Positions 42,691 to 54,969 of a stretch of 64,000 bases of DNA are shown here, piece by piece. Numbering within the stretch: the stretch's first letter is position 1; each line of letters begins with the position of its first letter. The position numbers and the translations under genes are program-made. A model generated the notes under the pieces. That model was given only the letters and a program-made list of their open reading frames with translations, did no database searches and had not been told where the DNA came from. Origin of the DNA: Amblyomma americanum (lineage: Eukaryota; Arthropoda; Arachnida; Ixodida; Ixodidae); assembly GCF_052857255.1 (NCBI RefSeq), contig NC_135504.1:135458929-135522928 (forward strand). The letters are read 5' to 3'.

Positions 42691-45600
42691 CATGAAGGTA
42701 TAGAATGACCAATTCCGCATTTGTGGACGTTAAACCATTATCGCCATTCGAACAACTGCCATACGTGAACACTGGATCTGAACACCGGAAAAGCAGAAAA
42801 AACCCAACTGCTATCCGCACAATTCGCATTTGGCATATCTACGGAAATCGATCATCATTTGTGTTTTTTTTTTCTCCGCGCTTCCATTTCAAGGATTCTG
42901 ACGAGATGGATCCCCAGGAAAACAGGCCTGCTTTCCGGCATTTCATAAGGACGAATTTATTTTGCGTTCCTCAGCGCCCTTAGAGAAAAAAAAAGTCAAC
43001 TGCTGTCTCCACTTTCCAAACAACCCGCATAATACCTCGACTGTGCTTATGATGCCACTTCTTTGCGCCCTATGCGTAACTCTGTCGTGTACCACAGATT
43101 TCTACACTAGGTGGTTTAGATTTTTTGGATTTTCAAGGCTTACGTGCAATTGCGAAAGAGGGAATAATAATCTCGCAATTTTTTTTCCTGCTAATTTGCG
43201 CGAATCACACCGAATTTTCCTTTGAATGGCAGTTTCACTTTATTGCTGGCACATAAGGAATATATGCAGGCCCTTTAAAGGCTCTTCACTTCTTTGCCCG
43301 GGCTCTGAGCACGCAAGTCGGAGTAAATTTTACTCCTTTTATATCAATAAAACCAAAATACACCTCATAGAACACCAGATTTTGGTATTGCATCATGTTA
43401 TCGTGATTATGACCTTTTTACGCTCAATGTGTATTGTATATTTTGCATTTATTGTGAATTTGTTTGTCGTTATTATACAATTGTTGTGATAATGATTGCT
43501 CTTCGTTCGCTGTTTAATTTGCATTTACTGTCAGCAATTACGTACGCACTACTTTGTGTTTCGAGTAGCAGTTGTGTTGTACTGTTCATCATGTCATCAG
43601 TTTTATCGTAATTACCTCTTGTGCGGCTGAAGAAGTTGCTGGCCTCGCTGAGGCCCATTCTCTTCTTGCAGCGTCCACGTATATAAAAGAGAAGTGAAAT
43701 TGAAACAAAAACTCCGATGAGCGTCCATAAGCAGTGAACATCTTCCTGACATGACGATGACGTTGCAAACATTAACGTCAGACCTGCCATGCGTGCTCTT
43801 GGGAGCGAAAGCAGCAGCTTTAAGAGGTGAGCCTTTTTTTAAACGTCTGTTAGCAAGCAAGGAGCGATTCTCCCACAGGAGGTTCTCAGTTGTGACGATG
43901 GTTGTGACGTTGCAAGCGTAATGTCGCGCCCAGGGATCACCGTCTAGTGAGCACGAAACGTACAGCTTTTTAGAGGAATGCGGCGCAAATAAAACGTCAC
44001 TGACAAATTAAAGCAAAAAAATGTTCGTAAAATAGTACTTGCAGTAAGGGTTTTGGAGAAATGGGGGAACGTCGAAAACAGACCATTGATTCCCCTAATC
44101 GAGGAGCATACACTGCACTCTCGTTCGGATGAAGCGGAGTCTCTATGCTGGGGTTTAACTTCATTGCTCTCAATTTATGAGCTTTCCAAGTCAAAGGCAA
44201 TGAAGGGGGTGCGCCTCGTATCATCCCCAAGTGTAGTCTTTAGTAATGATCTGTCGGGCGACATTGCGCGCGGATTGTGTTTGCATTTTCTTCGCACCAT
44301 CACTACATTGTTGTAACATTACACGAAATTAACATTTATTTATTCCCTGCCTAACACTGTCCTCTGCGTCCGTACTTTCTTGGCGCCTGGTCGTAGATCG
44401 AGCTGGACGCATCTCTCGACAGTGGTCGCCTGACTGGCTTAGACTGTACGGTTCGAACGGATATGTTCCCCAATGTTGGCGAACGCAAGTTCCGCGCCCA
44501 GAAGCTCCTCCTCTCCTTGAGGAGCGAGGTTTTCGACGCCATGTTATTCGGGGACCTTGCTGAGTAGGACGTCGTCGATGTAACGGTCATCCACCTAGAC
44601 GGCCTTCATATGCTCAGGTGAGGACCAGAAAACTGCCAGCCTCTTTAGCCACTCTCTTGAACAGGTTTCTCCGCAGCAGCTGAAGTAGCGTAGACTAGCA
44701 TCATGTTTTTATATAGAGGCTCCGCTGGGAGCGGCAGCGACGCGCACCGCTGGCAAAAAGCAGGACGCCTACACGACTATGCGACTGTGCCCCGCGACAT
44801 TGCCTTCAACAACAACTGACCTGTGCGAATATTTCAAGGTGCGCGTTGGTTGTGGTTACAAACGTTTCGTTTTGTGCGTGGAGAGTAATTTTGATCTTCT
44901 AAACCTGTTGGCGAGACGGAATTCAAAATCGAGGAACTCTTCTGCTTCCTTCTCCGCAACTAGTTTCCAGCAAATAAAAGCGTGCCTGTGGCTGGCGACT
45001 GTGCCGACTGATTAATTGAAACCACTCAACAGCTTCCGTTCTGGCCATCCGATCTCGCATTATTTTTTTCTAGATACTCGCCCTCGCTTACATTGTGCCC
45101 CCCTCGGCGCCTCTAAGGTATAACAAATGATGATGAATGATGAAACCGAGAATGCGCGAAGCATCGAGAGAAACTAATCTTCTACACTACTCAGCCTTCA
45201 GGTCGATTCAGAACACGTACCGAATGCTACTAGTACAAAGCCATGAACGACGCGAATCAGTTTTGCCCCAGATTCCAATGACGAACCTTCGGTTCGGAGA
45301 ACGTTGAAATCTTCTGATGCAGCTGCGTGGAATGAGGCAACTGTAGTCCTTGTGTTCTTTGAAATTTTGTCGATCGAATACGTAGCTAACTTGCGTTAAT
45401 ACAGTCAGCACACGTTTGTAACGAAAGTGTAGGCCTCTCTGCACTGGCAATGTACGGAAGTCCGCTAAAAGACATGCTTTTTACTCTCTCGATTATTGGC
45501 GATCTGCGCAAGCACATGCGTAGACCGTTTTGCTCTGGCTTCAAGGGAAAATTCCGCTCAATGTGCTGAGCTGAATATTTGAAGTCGATCTGTTTTTCAT

Positions 45601-46244
45601 TCATCTCAAAATATGCATCCAAGTGTATCCTCTAGTGCAGTATGCAATCTTCTTGATCAAAGTTGCTTTTGGTGCGATATTTGCTGCGTCCGCCAGCCTT
45701 TGAAGGAGCTGAAATTAAGCAATCCAGATAATCTGAGAAATAACAATAGTCAACTTGATCCTAGATAATAGAAGCGTTTAATCGCTTCCTTGGACCGATG
45801 TTCGAAGGAGAGATTTGTTAGCTCGCGAAAGTGAAAAAAAGATGAAAATTACGTGCCGTACTACTTCCAGAGTTTGGAGCTGCTTCGGCAACATCGCGAC
45901 TGGCGGCGCGATCGCTGTGGTCGCTAAGGTGACTCGCAGCAGCTCTTTCGTCGTTCTTTTTCCTGCACGAAGAGGTGTTCGGTATGTAGTAAGAGTAACA
46001 GGAACCTGACAACGGACCCAGAATAACGTGTCTAAACTTGTCATGCTGACAGCATAGCACAAGGCGAACGAGGTGTAGGCGTTCATTCTTGAATCGTTCG
46101 TTGCGCTACTGCAGAGCAACCAAGCGGATTAAAATTTTGAGGGGACACTTAAGTTCCGCCTTAAGCATATGAAGCGATAGTTTAAATCCGCTAACGGCCA
46201 TGTATGCAGAATTAGTCATTCTCGACTTCATAAATTCCTGGGAG
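42691..46244. other. Unassigned region
   Basis: About 3.5 kb with AT-rich blocks. No recognised gene or transposon. Candidate frames at 43473-43790, 44351-44590 and 45778-46119 lack motifs I can name. Confidence 0.4.
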
Positions 46245-46335
46245 TCTTCATAGCACAGCGGTTCAGCGGTGGCCCTGCGATGGCAGGTGCTGCCATCGGT
46301 GGGGCATCGGCGACCCAAGTTGCTCCTTTAGGCAA
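46245..46335 (+). repeat. Dispersed repeat with GGCAGGTGCTGCCATCGGTGGG, plus copy
   Basis: ATGGCAGGTGCTGCCATCGGTGGGGCATCGGCGACCCAAGTTGCTCC (broken here as GATGGCAGGTGCTGCCATCG, then GACCCAAGTTGCTCC) is the inverted relative of 42560-42690. It lacks the palindromic stretch of the other copy. Confidence 0.6.
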
Positions 46336-47730
46336 AATTAATGCGACCAATCATTAATTTAACATCCACCTACCACAGTGGTAGCGCGAACGAGGCGATT
46401 TCCATTAAGAAATACACTGCTAGTCTCGAAACAGATACGTTAGTGAAGGGGACCCCCAACCCCACTGCCCCGCCTCCCCTCCACCCCTCCACGACCGCTG
46501 CCTATCGCTTTCGCTCCTCTTTGTCTGAAGAATCTTGTGGAATCTTGTGCCGCTTCCTGTCTTGTGGCACAATCAACCGGTACCACAACTTGCCTGCATG
46601 TCGCGACTAATGCTCGGAAGTATGCATGCGTTGCACAGGTAAATGGAGAGCTCGGCACTTACCCTCCACCGCACACGAATACGTTATATCACCAAAAAAC
46701 AGGCAATTCAATCTTCTAAACTAACTTTCGACGAAAAATGAACGAAAACACCGTTCTTAAGTGACGACGGGAAAACTAGCCGAATAAAAGAAAATGGCCA
46801 TGGGTCAACTCGCCTGAGCCAGGTTACACGGAGCGAAAGGCAACCGATTCAGTGGCCCACGTCGACGCGGAAACGTTGGCAGCATCCTCTGCCCTTTTCC
46901 ACTTGAGATACCCTTGATGGCTGTGTCGTTGCTCCTCCAGATATGCCTTCCGTTCTTCGTCGGTTTCACCAACTTCACGAGACGGCTTTCGTGAGTTATC
47001 TCTAGCCAACATGGCTTCTTGACGCTCTCTGTCGTAGGGATCGCTAGAAGCAGCCCGGAGCCTCCAATGCTCTGTGGACAAACTCGTCCCGGTGGCCGGC
47101 TCTGGCTCCACGTCTGCGGTGTCTATGAGTCGAGCGCTAGACATGCCACGTGACACAACTGGTGAGAGCGAGCGGTTGGAGCGACGATCGGTGCAGCGGC
47201 GGAACGAGCAGCAACAGCTGCGCGCAAGTCACATGGTAAGACGTGACTTCCAGCTCTGAGGCGAAGCCTGCAGTTAGGGGTCAAATCCAAACGGCATTTG
47301 AAAGTGAGCTTTACATGCGGGAAGTGAAGCTTTTCGCTTTGAACCTACCAATCTCGGAAAGGATCACACACACACACACATCAAGAACGCGAGAGCGCGT
47401 ACAGGGGTGCGTTCGCGGGAGGATAAAGCCCCGTTTTCGGGAGCAATGCCAGCGCCAAGCAGGCAGTTGGACGGGAGAGGATATCTGCCGCTTGAATGTG
47501 GCATGTCCGTGCTCTGAACTTCTCAGCTGTGTTCACAAAGTTTCATGAAAATGATGCTGCAAGAACCTTTCTCTTTTAGGCGGCTATTATAACGGTCAGG
47601 AGAAAAGCCGTTAATGTCACTCCTACACTGAAACTACACAACACTTGTCAGAACTACAAATGCCACTAGAGCATCCGAACTGAGGGCGGTTACGAACTGG
47701 TGATGGTGTCACAGTCGCCATTCATTCTGA
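46336..47730. other. Unassigned region left of Ty3 copy 3
   Basis: No recognised element. The minus-strand frame at 46824-47156 (110 codons, rich in E, R and K: ETDEERKAYLEEQRHSHQGY) begins with ATG and could be an exon remnant. A short (CA)n run lies at about 47367-47381. Confidence 0.35.
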
Positions 47731-47917
47731 TGATAATGCCACGTGCCTAACGCGCCGCTCGGCCTCCACGCTTAGTCGAAACGAAAACGAAGCGGTGGTT
47801 GGCGCTCTTGGCGCTCTTGATCTATGACTTGGACTCTGGCTCTCCTGGCTCCCTAATTAAAATCTCAATCTTGGGTTCTCCCCGACGCCTACCTGCACGG
47901 CTCCTCAGGTCGTGACA
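47731..47917 (+). repeat. 5' LTR of Ty3 copy 3
   Basis: About 187 bp, starting TGATAATGCCACGTG and ending CGTGACA before the primer site CTGGTGGAGGTGCGACC (47918-). It is a direct repeat of 59734-59911. The start is judged from where similarity with the 3' LTR begins, beside the polypurine tract there. Confidence 0.82.
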
Positions 47918-48086
47918 CTGGTGGAGGTGCGACCGATGCCCCCATTCTCCTGCGGAAGACTCGACGCGCCCGCCTCTTGTCGCCACCCCTGTCCATCGTG
48001 CCAGCCGGACGATCCGAGGCCTGTCTCGTGTCGGCGCACCCTCGACTTTCACTCCGCTCACGGCGGCGCCACTGCCCGCCATCACT

Positions 48087-49440
48087 ATGGCTGTACCTTC
48101 GGCCAGCCCCACCTATCTGACCCTTCAGACCCCACGAACACCTAAGCCCTTTCACGGTGGCCAGTTCGAGGATGCCGAGGACTGGCTGAACCACTATGAA
48201 TGGGTAGCGACCTTCAACTGCTAGGACGACGCGACCAAAGCCTTTAAGACTGCCCGCACGTGGTTGGAGAACCGTGAGGTTACCTTGCTTACGTGGCCGG
48301 GCTTCCGACGTCAGTTCCTGACCACGTACGCCAACAGCGACCGCCGGGAGAGCGCGGAGCGTGCCCTGACCTCCCGAATTCAACACCCAAACGAGAGTGT
48401 TGCAATGTACGTAGAGGATCTGACACGTCTTTGCCATCGCGCCGACCCGGCTATGAGGGAAGAAAAAAGCTGCGGCACCTGATGCGTGGCGTAAAAGACC
48501 AGCTTTTTTCTGGCCTCGTATGGAACCCGCCCAACACTGTCGCAAATTTTCAGGCCGACGCGGCGCACATGGAGCAATTGCTGCAGCAGAGGTCCAGTCA
48601 GTACGCCCATCTACTGCGTCCAGTTCCGACGCTGCCCACCTTGGATCGGTTCGACCATGATCCCGGGATGAATCCGAGCTCCCTTCGTGAACTTGTCCGT
48701 TCCGTTGTCCGCGCGGAGCTGCAGCCCCTGAAGGAACATTTGCCCCTCGCATCGATTCCTTTACCAGCGTCATCCATGAGGAAGTTCAGCAGGCGCTCAG
48801 GGCACAAGCCGCTCCGGTCGTGCCGGCTCCGCCACCGGCCCCATGTGCTCCCGCGCCGTACACGGCCCCTGTTTAGCTAGTCACATACGCGGACGTCCTG
48901 CGCCGCCCAGCCCCATTTCCTGGGCCTTCGAATTAAACCGCTCAAGTGGTCGCGGTGCACGCTTCTCAACCTCTTCTTACTGGCCTGATCGGCGCCAGGC
49001 ATCGCGGATGACTGATCTCTGGCGCACCCCGGGTCAACGCCCGCTCTCCTACCACTGTGGCGAAGCCGCGGCCATCTCTACCGGTGGTGCCCATATCGCG
49101 AAACGGGTCAGCGCGGATTTTCTATGGACAGTCCCGTCCACGACCCGGAGAGCACCCTCAGGACATCACTGAGTATGTCCCCCGCCAGCCTAGTTCCCTG
49201 CCTCCTCCCCGCCGCCCCTCTCCCCGCCGCGAGTCGCGCTCTCCTCCTCCACGCCGGTCTTCGCCTTCTGCGTCCCGTTATGCCTCAGCAAAACGTGGTT
49301 CCTTGAGTCCTCATCGAGAAAACTGGGTCCGGCGACCTTTGGAGGCGAGGCCGCCGAACTCTGATCCGCTCCAAAGCTTCCACCGCCGCACCGACCGACT
49401 CGCCCCGACGTCGAACGCCGCATCGCTGTAGTTTCCCCCG
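48087..49440 (+). pseudogene. gag of Ty3 copy 3
   Basis: Starts near ATG 48087 (MAVPSASPTYL, then PRTPKPFHGGQFEDAEDWLNHYEW), with a TAG at about 48221. The capsid continues at 48264-48482 (WPGFRRQFLTTYANSDRRESAERAL, ESVAMYVEDLTRLCHRADP). The rest shifts frame to 48480-48880. A zinc-knuckle remnant (LSYHCGEAA) near 49045 keeps only HCGEA. A serine-, proline- and arginine-rich tail follows to about 49440. Same arrangement as gag in copy 1. Confidence 0.82.
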
Positions 49441-49534
49441 ATACGTCGCCCGAATCGCCCCGACGCCGCAACCCCCTGAGCCGCACCAATTGAGTCACTC
49501 CCAACAGCCATCGACAAGCCGCGCTGAAGGCAGG

Positions 49535-49840
49535 ATCTCCTTGGACATTCCTGTTCTCGTCGACACTAAGGAGGTCAGCGCGGTGATCGATACGGCGCTG
49601 ATTACTCCATCCTTAGCGGATGACTTGCGACTGCCCTGAAAAAAAGTGACCACAAAGTGTTAAGGCCCCGACATACGTACGGCCGCCGGAAATGTTGTCG
49701 CTCCGCTCGGTGTGTGTGGAGCCCGGGTTACGGTTTGAGGCGGCACCTTTGTGGCCACTTTTATTGTTCTGCGCAAATGTTCTCACGATGTCAACCTTGG
49801 TACGAGTTTCTTCGCGATCACAGTGCTATAATAGACCTCC
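49535..49840 (+). pseudogene. Retropepsin remnant of Ty3 copy 3
   Basis: The stretch SLDIPVLVDTKEVSAVIDTALIT holds the protease active-site region with DTG changed to DTA, and a stop follows at about 49638. Flap and C-terminal blocks (DIRTAAGNVVAPLGVCGARVTV, then ATFIVLRKCSHDVNLGTSF) continue to about 49810 in the same register with more stops. Compare the intact block at 62850-63130. Confidence 0.78.
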
Positions 49841-50299
49841 CGAATCGCTTGCTGACGTATTCTACCCAAATGGCCACAGCAAAGCCGGCCCAGCAGGGTT
49901 CTCTGTCCGCCCTGCGAGTTGCCGACGATAAGGTTACGGTGCCCCCACGTGCCAGCATTCTCGCTAGAGTTACCTGTGACGAGCCACATCGGGGACTCCG
50001 GGTTGTCGAGCCTAATGTCTCCGTCGTACTCACTATAGGAATTGCGCTGGCAGGAGTCCTTCGCTGTCTTCATGACGGTTGGACAGAGGTCCTGGTTACC
50101 AAATTTTGCAATGAGCATCGACATCTATTCCGTGGCAAAGCCATCGCTTACGTCGACCATGTTCAGGAAGTGGCTGAATGCTTTGCTTGCGAGGAGGTCA
50201 CACTTGGAGGTGACGCAGAAGTGCTTGACGAGGTCAACATAAATACGGGTCTTTCACCCGCTGAAAAGGGGCCACTCCAGGACCTCTTGCGGGAGTTTC

Positions 50300-51640
50300 G
50301 TGCGTGTTTCACGTCGTCGTCTAAAGTGCGACAAACGTCGACAGTTAAACATCGCATCAACATGCAGGAGGGAGCACTACCCATCCATCAGCAGCCCTAT
50401 CGTGTGTCCCCTAGGGAACGAGATGCTATACAAACACAGGCCAGGGATGCTCGCGGACGGCGTCATCCAACCGTCCAGCAGCCCGTGGTCGTCTCCTGTC
50501 GTCCTCCTGAAAAAGAAAGACGGAACACTGCGATTCTGCATCGACTATAGGAAACTTAACAGCGTGACAAAGAAAGAAGTGTATCTGCTGCCACGTATAG
50601 ATGACTCCCTCGACCGTCTTCGTCAATCCAAGTACATCTCTTCGGTAGACCTCAGGAGCGGCTATTGCCAGATAGAAGATGATGAGAGGGACCGTGAGAA
50701 AACCGCCTTCATCACATCGGATGGGCTCTACGATTTTCGCGTCCACCCATTCGGGCTCTGCTGCGCTCCGGCCGCTTTCCAAAGAATGATGGACACCATC
50801 CTCAAAGGTCTGAGGTGGCAGCCATGTCTTGTTTATCTTCACGATGACATTATTTTTTCCGCAACGTTCACAGAACATCTGCACCGCCTCAGAACTGTCC
50901 TCGAAGCCGTTCGTTCCGCCAACCTCTCCCTCAAACCACAAAAATGGCACTTTGGGTTCACCGAAAAATAAGTTTTTAGGGCTCGTCATTAGTGCTTATC
51001 GAATCCGAGCTGACCCAGAGAAGCTTGCTGCTGTTGCTGCCTTTCCGTTGATTGTTCACAAAAAAGCAGTCCGACGTTTCCCGGGCCTGTGCTCCTACTA
51101 TCGTCGCTTCGTTAGAAACTTCGCCCAACTTGCCAGCCCTCTGACGTTCCTAACACGGGATGATGCATCATTTTCTTGGGGCAATGAACTGCAAACTGCC
51201 TTCGACGAATTACGACGCCGACTCCAATCGCCGCCAATCCTAGCACATTTCGACGAAGATGCCGACAAGGAGTTAAATACGGATGCGAGAAACGCCGGAC
51301 TTGGCGCCGTCCTCGTCCAACGGAAAGACGGTGTCGTCAAGGTAGTTTCCTACGCCAGCCGCGCACTGTCCCGAGCTGAATTGAACTACTCCACCATCGA
51401 AAAATAATGTTCAGCGCTAGTCTGGGCAGCAGCTAAGTTCCGCCCATACCTGTACGGCAGACCGTTTCGCGTCGTCACCGACCACCATTCGCTGTGCTGG
51501 CTGAAATATTTAAAGGATCCTTGTGGCAGCCTGGCACGTTGGGCAATATGCCTGCAAGAATTTGATTTCAACGTCACCTATAAGTCCGGCCGGAAACACA
51601 CCGACACTGATAGCCTGTCACGTGCTCCCGTCGAACCTCC
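50300..51640 (+). pseudogene. RT-RNase H of Ty3 copy 3
   Basis: The frame at 50430-50971 gives [32 protein letters not shown] (motif A aspartate kept), PFGLCCAPAAFQ and a catalytic box YLHD where YLDD is expected, at about 50830-50841. A one-base shift near 50970 leads to the thumb and RNase H (50980-51407: FPGLCSYYRRFVRNF, LNTDARNAGLGAVLVQ, VSYASRALSRAELNYSTIEK). A TAA at 51405 replaces the expected glutamate codon of the EKE block. The frame then continues to SGRKHTDTDSLSRAP at about 51625. Confidence 0.87.
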
Positions 51641-52952
51641 TCCAGAAGACACTATCGACGACGATAGCTACCTGGGAGCGGTCAGCACGTCTGCGCTCTT
51701 TTCCAGAAAGCGTGCCGACGCCAAGCTGCGTCGGCTCATAGAACATCTCGAAGGTGGGCACCCTGAGATACCACGGTACCTGGCTCGTGGGATATCATCG
51801 TCCTGCCTCCGGGGCGGGGTACTTTATAAAAAACTCTACTTCAAAAGTCCGACAACTTACCTGCTCGTCGTACCGTCTGATCTACGGGATGAAGTTCTCC
51901 GTGCCTGCCAAGATGAACCGACTTCCGGCCACCTTGGTGTCACACGCACCTTGTTCCGAACCTGGCAGAACTACTACTGGCCCCAGCTCACTACAAGCGC
52001 CAAGCGTTATGTCCGGACATGCCGGCAATGCCAGGGGCAGAAAAACCCGGCGCACAAGCCTCCCGGACTGCTTCAATATATCGAGCCGCAACAAATACCA
52101 TTCGAAAAAGTCGGCACGGACCTTCTCGGGCCATTCCCTCTCTCGTCGACCGGCCACAATTGGCTCGTTGTCGCCACAGACTACTTGACCCGTTACGCTG
52201 AAACGAAGGCCCTTGCGCGAGGTACTGCCGCCGAAGTTGCCCACTTCTTTGTGGACGACATCGTGTTTAGACACGATGCCCCATCGACCATCATTACTGA
52301 CCGAGGCAAGTCGTTTACAGCCCAGCTTTTACGTGACGTCTTAACGCTTAGTCACAGCTCATGGACCAATAACAGCATATCATCCCAAAACCAATGGTGT
52401 AACGGAACGGCTCAACAAAAAATTAACGGACATGATCTCGGTGTACGTTGAGGTTGAACATAAAACGTGGGATGAGATCTTGCCGTGTGTTATCTTCGCG
52501 TATAATACAGCGACGCAAGAAACCACCCACTTTACCCCGTTCCGTCTCATTTATGGTAGAGAGGTCCGCATGATGTTGGACGCGATGCCCAGTACGGCGA
52601 TGCAGTGGTAACCCCTGAAGCAGGCCACTCCGTGGAACAAGCAGAGCAAGCTCGTCAGCTGGCCCGCTTGAACATCAAGGACCAGCAATCCGTCGATGCT
52701 CGACACTATGACCTTCGGCACAGGGATGGGCACTACGAGCCGGGTGACCAGGTAGGGGTGTGTACACCGGTGCGCTGCAAGGGGTTGTTCAAAAAGCTTA
52801 ATAGGTATTTCGGCCCGTACAAAGTCCTGCGCCACCTGAACAGCGTCAACTACGAAGTTGTTCCCGATGGAACTGTGGTCGCCGACCATCAGCGTCGACG
52901 GCCTGTAGTCGTTCGTGTAGTGCGCCTAAAACCGTACCTTTCACGTGACTGA
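51640..52952 (+). pseudogene. Integrase of Ty3 copy 3
   Basis: The zinc region spans about 51880-52050 (CQDEPTSGHLGVTRTL, RTCRQCQGQK). The core starts KVGTDLLGPFPLSSTG with the first aspartate and has ITDRGKSF with the second, in the frame at 51951-52451. After a frameshift near 52350 the glutamate region (TNGVTERLNKKL) and YVEVEHKTWDEILP follow in a different frame. The C-terminal GPY/F module (YFGPYKVLRHLNSVNYEVVPDG) is in the open frame 52605-52952, which ends at TGA 52950-52952. Blocks are well kept; frame is not. Confidence 0.87.
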
Positions 52953-53269
52953 GCGCTGTGCGCACGCTGCGTTTTATACTTTAATCTCCTTACCCCCCGT
53001 GCCAACTTGACTCTCCTCACCTCTCAACTAGCGCCAGAAGTGTAGTTCACCTTTAATCAGCGCGAAACACAGTACAAGAGGAAGAAACTTGAGTAACATG
53101 TAACATGAGATGCATGAGAAACATGAGTAACATGAGAAACCTGTATACATTCCAACTCGCACAGTTTTCTGTTGCCGTTAACCACATTTCTTGTACAATG
53201 GGCTCTTTTCCTTCTGTAACCTATAACCTTCATAACCCAGCGGTGGTGACCGCTCTCATATCAATATGT

Positions 53270-54507
53270 GTGTGCAGAGCAAGAACGGCATCTTGGCATG
53301 CAAGAAACTTGCAATGCCCTTCCGACATCCAAATTTTGTGCGGTTGGCTGCAGCCCTCCCCTGGGCACAGGAGACGGTTGTGCCGTATCCTTTGCTCTTA
53401 GTGGTGGAGACAGGCACGTTTCTACAGGGTTTGCCTTCGCGTCCACTGCGGGCATGCAAGGAATGAGCAACAGCAATTCCGACTTTACGCGGACTGGTCC
53501 AAGACTGCGGACCGCGTAACCGAGTTTTTGTCGAACACCGTGCGGCCTACGTTACCCACTAGGAAGAAAACTTCAGCAACGAGAGAAAGGGTTTGTCTTC
53601 TTGGCAACGGGGAGATTGAAGATCGTCACCGACGCACTCTAGAGTATGGTCCCAAGTTCTGCTTTGAGCCAGCCTTACGACCTCTCGAGAAGGTAGCGCT
53701 CGCGGGGACGATGTCTCAGGGCATACCCGAAGGAGACAGAGGTGTGTCAGTGAGCGCTCAGAAGTCGTCTGCAACTAAAAGGGCAAAAAGGCGTCAAGAC
53801 CTATGAAGGGATCGATCAACTACTTGGAGGCTTGAGGCCTCTCCTTTCGGACAAAGAGGGAATCTTTGTTCTCGCACCAGATAATGTGTTCACCAAGAAG
53901 GCAGAGGAAGCTGTGAAAAAAGAATTTCATGCAAGTGGAGTTGAGGCCTGCTGCCGTCAAGAAGCAGGCCATGAGTACGTTACAAGGATTGAGCCTGGAT
54001 GGACTATATGCCACCGTCAACAACACAAAAGGTACGGAGTTGGACCTCTTTTTTACGGCAAAGACCCACAAACCCTATGTCCCTTTTCGGGCAGTAGTAT
54101 CGGAACTTGACACTTGGCAGCATGCTGTTTCAGGCTATTTGCAGCGGCATTTAGGCTCCCTTAAGCTGTTCGATCCTTTTCTGGTGAAAAGTTCTACTGA
54201 GGTAGTTGATTTCCTGTCGAGGATGGAGGACAAGAATCATTATGCCTTTAGCATGGATGTGGAGGATCTATTTTACTCCCTACCCCACGCTCAGCTGTTG
54301 AAGAACGTCAAGGACTGCATTGTCATTGATAACGACGAAACGAGCTTCATTGCCAACTGTGGCACTTCCGTGGAAAGTTTTCTTGAACTTTTGTCCTTTT
54401 ACTTACGTTCGACCTTCGTTCGATGGGATGAAAAAGTTTTCGTCCAACGGTCTGGTGTGTCTATTGGGTCTCGAGTCGCCCCTGTGTTGAGTGACAGTTT
54501 TCCTCAG
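53270..54507 (+). pseudogene. PLE N-terminal region and RT palm, part 1
   Basis: The first 550 bases hold PLE N-terminal sequence in broken frames. From 53929 the frame is open: LSLDGLYATVNNTKGTELDLFF, FTAKTHKPYVPFRAVVSEL, motif A MDVEDLFYSLPH with its aspartates, and motif B VSIGSRVAPVLSD. It is cut at about 54507 inside motif B by the 3' tail of the CR1-like LINE. These block names follow Penelope RT families as I know them. Confidence 0.87.
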
Positions 54508-54969
54508 CAGTTCAGTTCAGTTTATTTATTTCTTGCTACAGAGAGCAGTGGGCCCCGGGAAAAAAGCCGTAGCATGAAAAGCTCCCGAGGCCCACAACAT
54601 CCAGCAACAGTGGCACCATTGGTCACGTGCAAACAAGAAAGGCATACATCAATCTAAGGCATGATTCACAATCTGTGAATGAACAGCGGAAACACAAAGT
54701 AAGCGCGCAATATAACATAAAAACAAGTAATATATAAAATTGAAAGCATGAACTGAAAGCTATATTTAAACATTCTATATGCGCAGAGATTATAGCACTT
54801 AATTTCAGAGCAGTGAACAAATTGACAACGCATAAAAGAACAATTTCCAACATACATGAATGAAGACAGCATGATATTGACGTGCTGACGGGTTACGATA
54901 AGCATTCAACGAGCCTGCATATTTCTACCGTATGCGTAAGAACCACAAACCATAAAAAAAGAGAATTAT

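Noticed and set aside
44351..44590. RT fragment with a YIDDVLLSK-like reading in another frame
   Set aside because: Only this single motif is present, with a stop soon after and no neighbouring RT blocks on either side.
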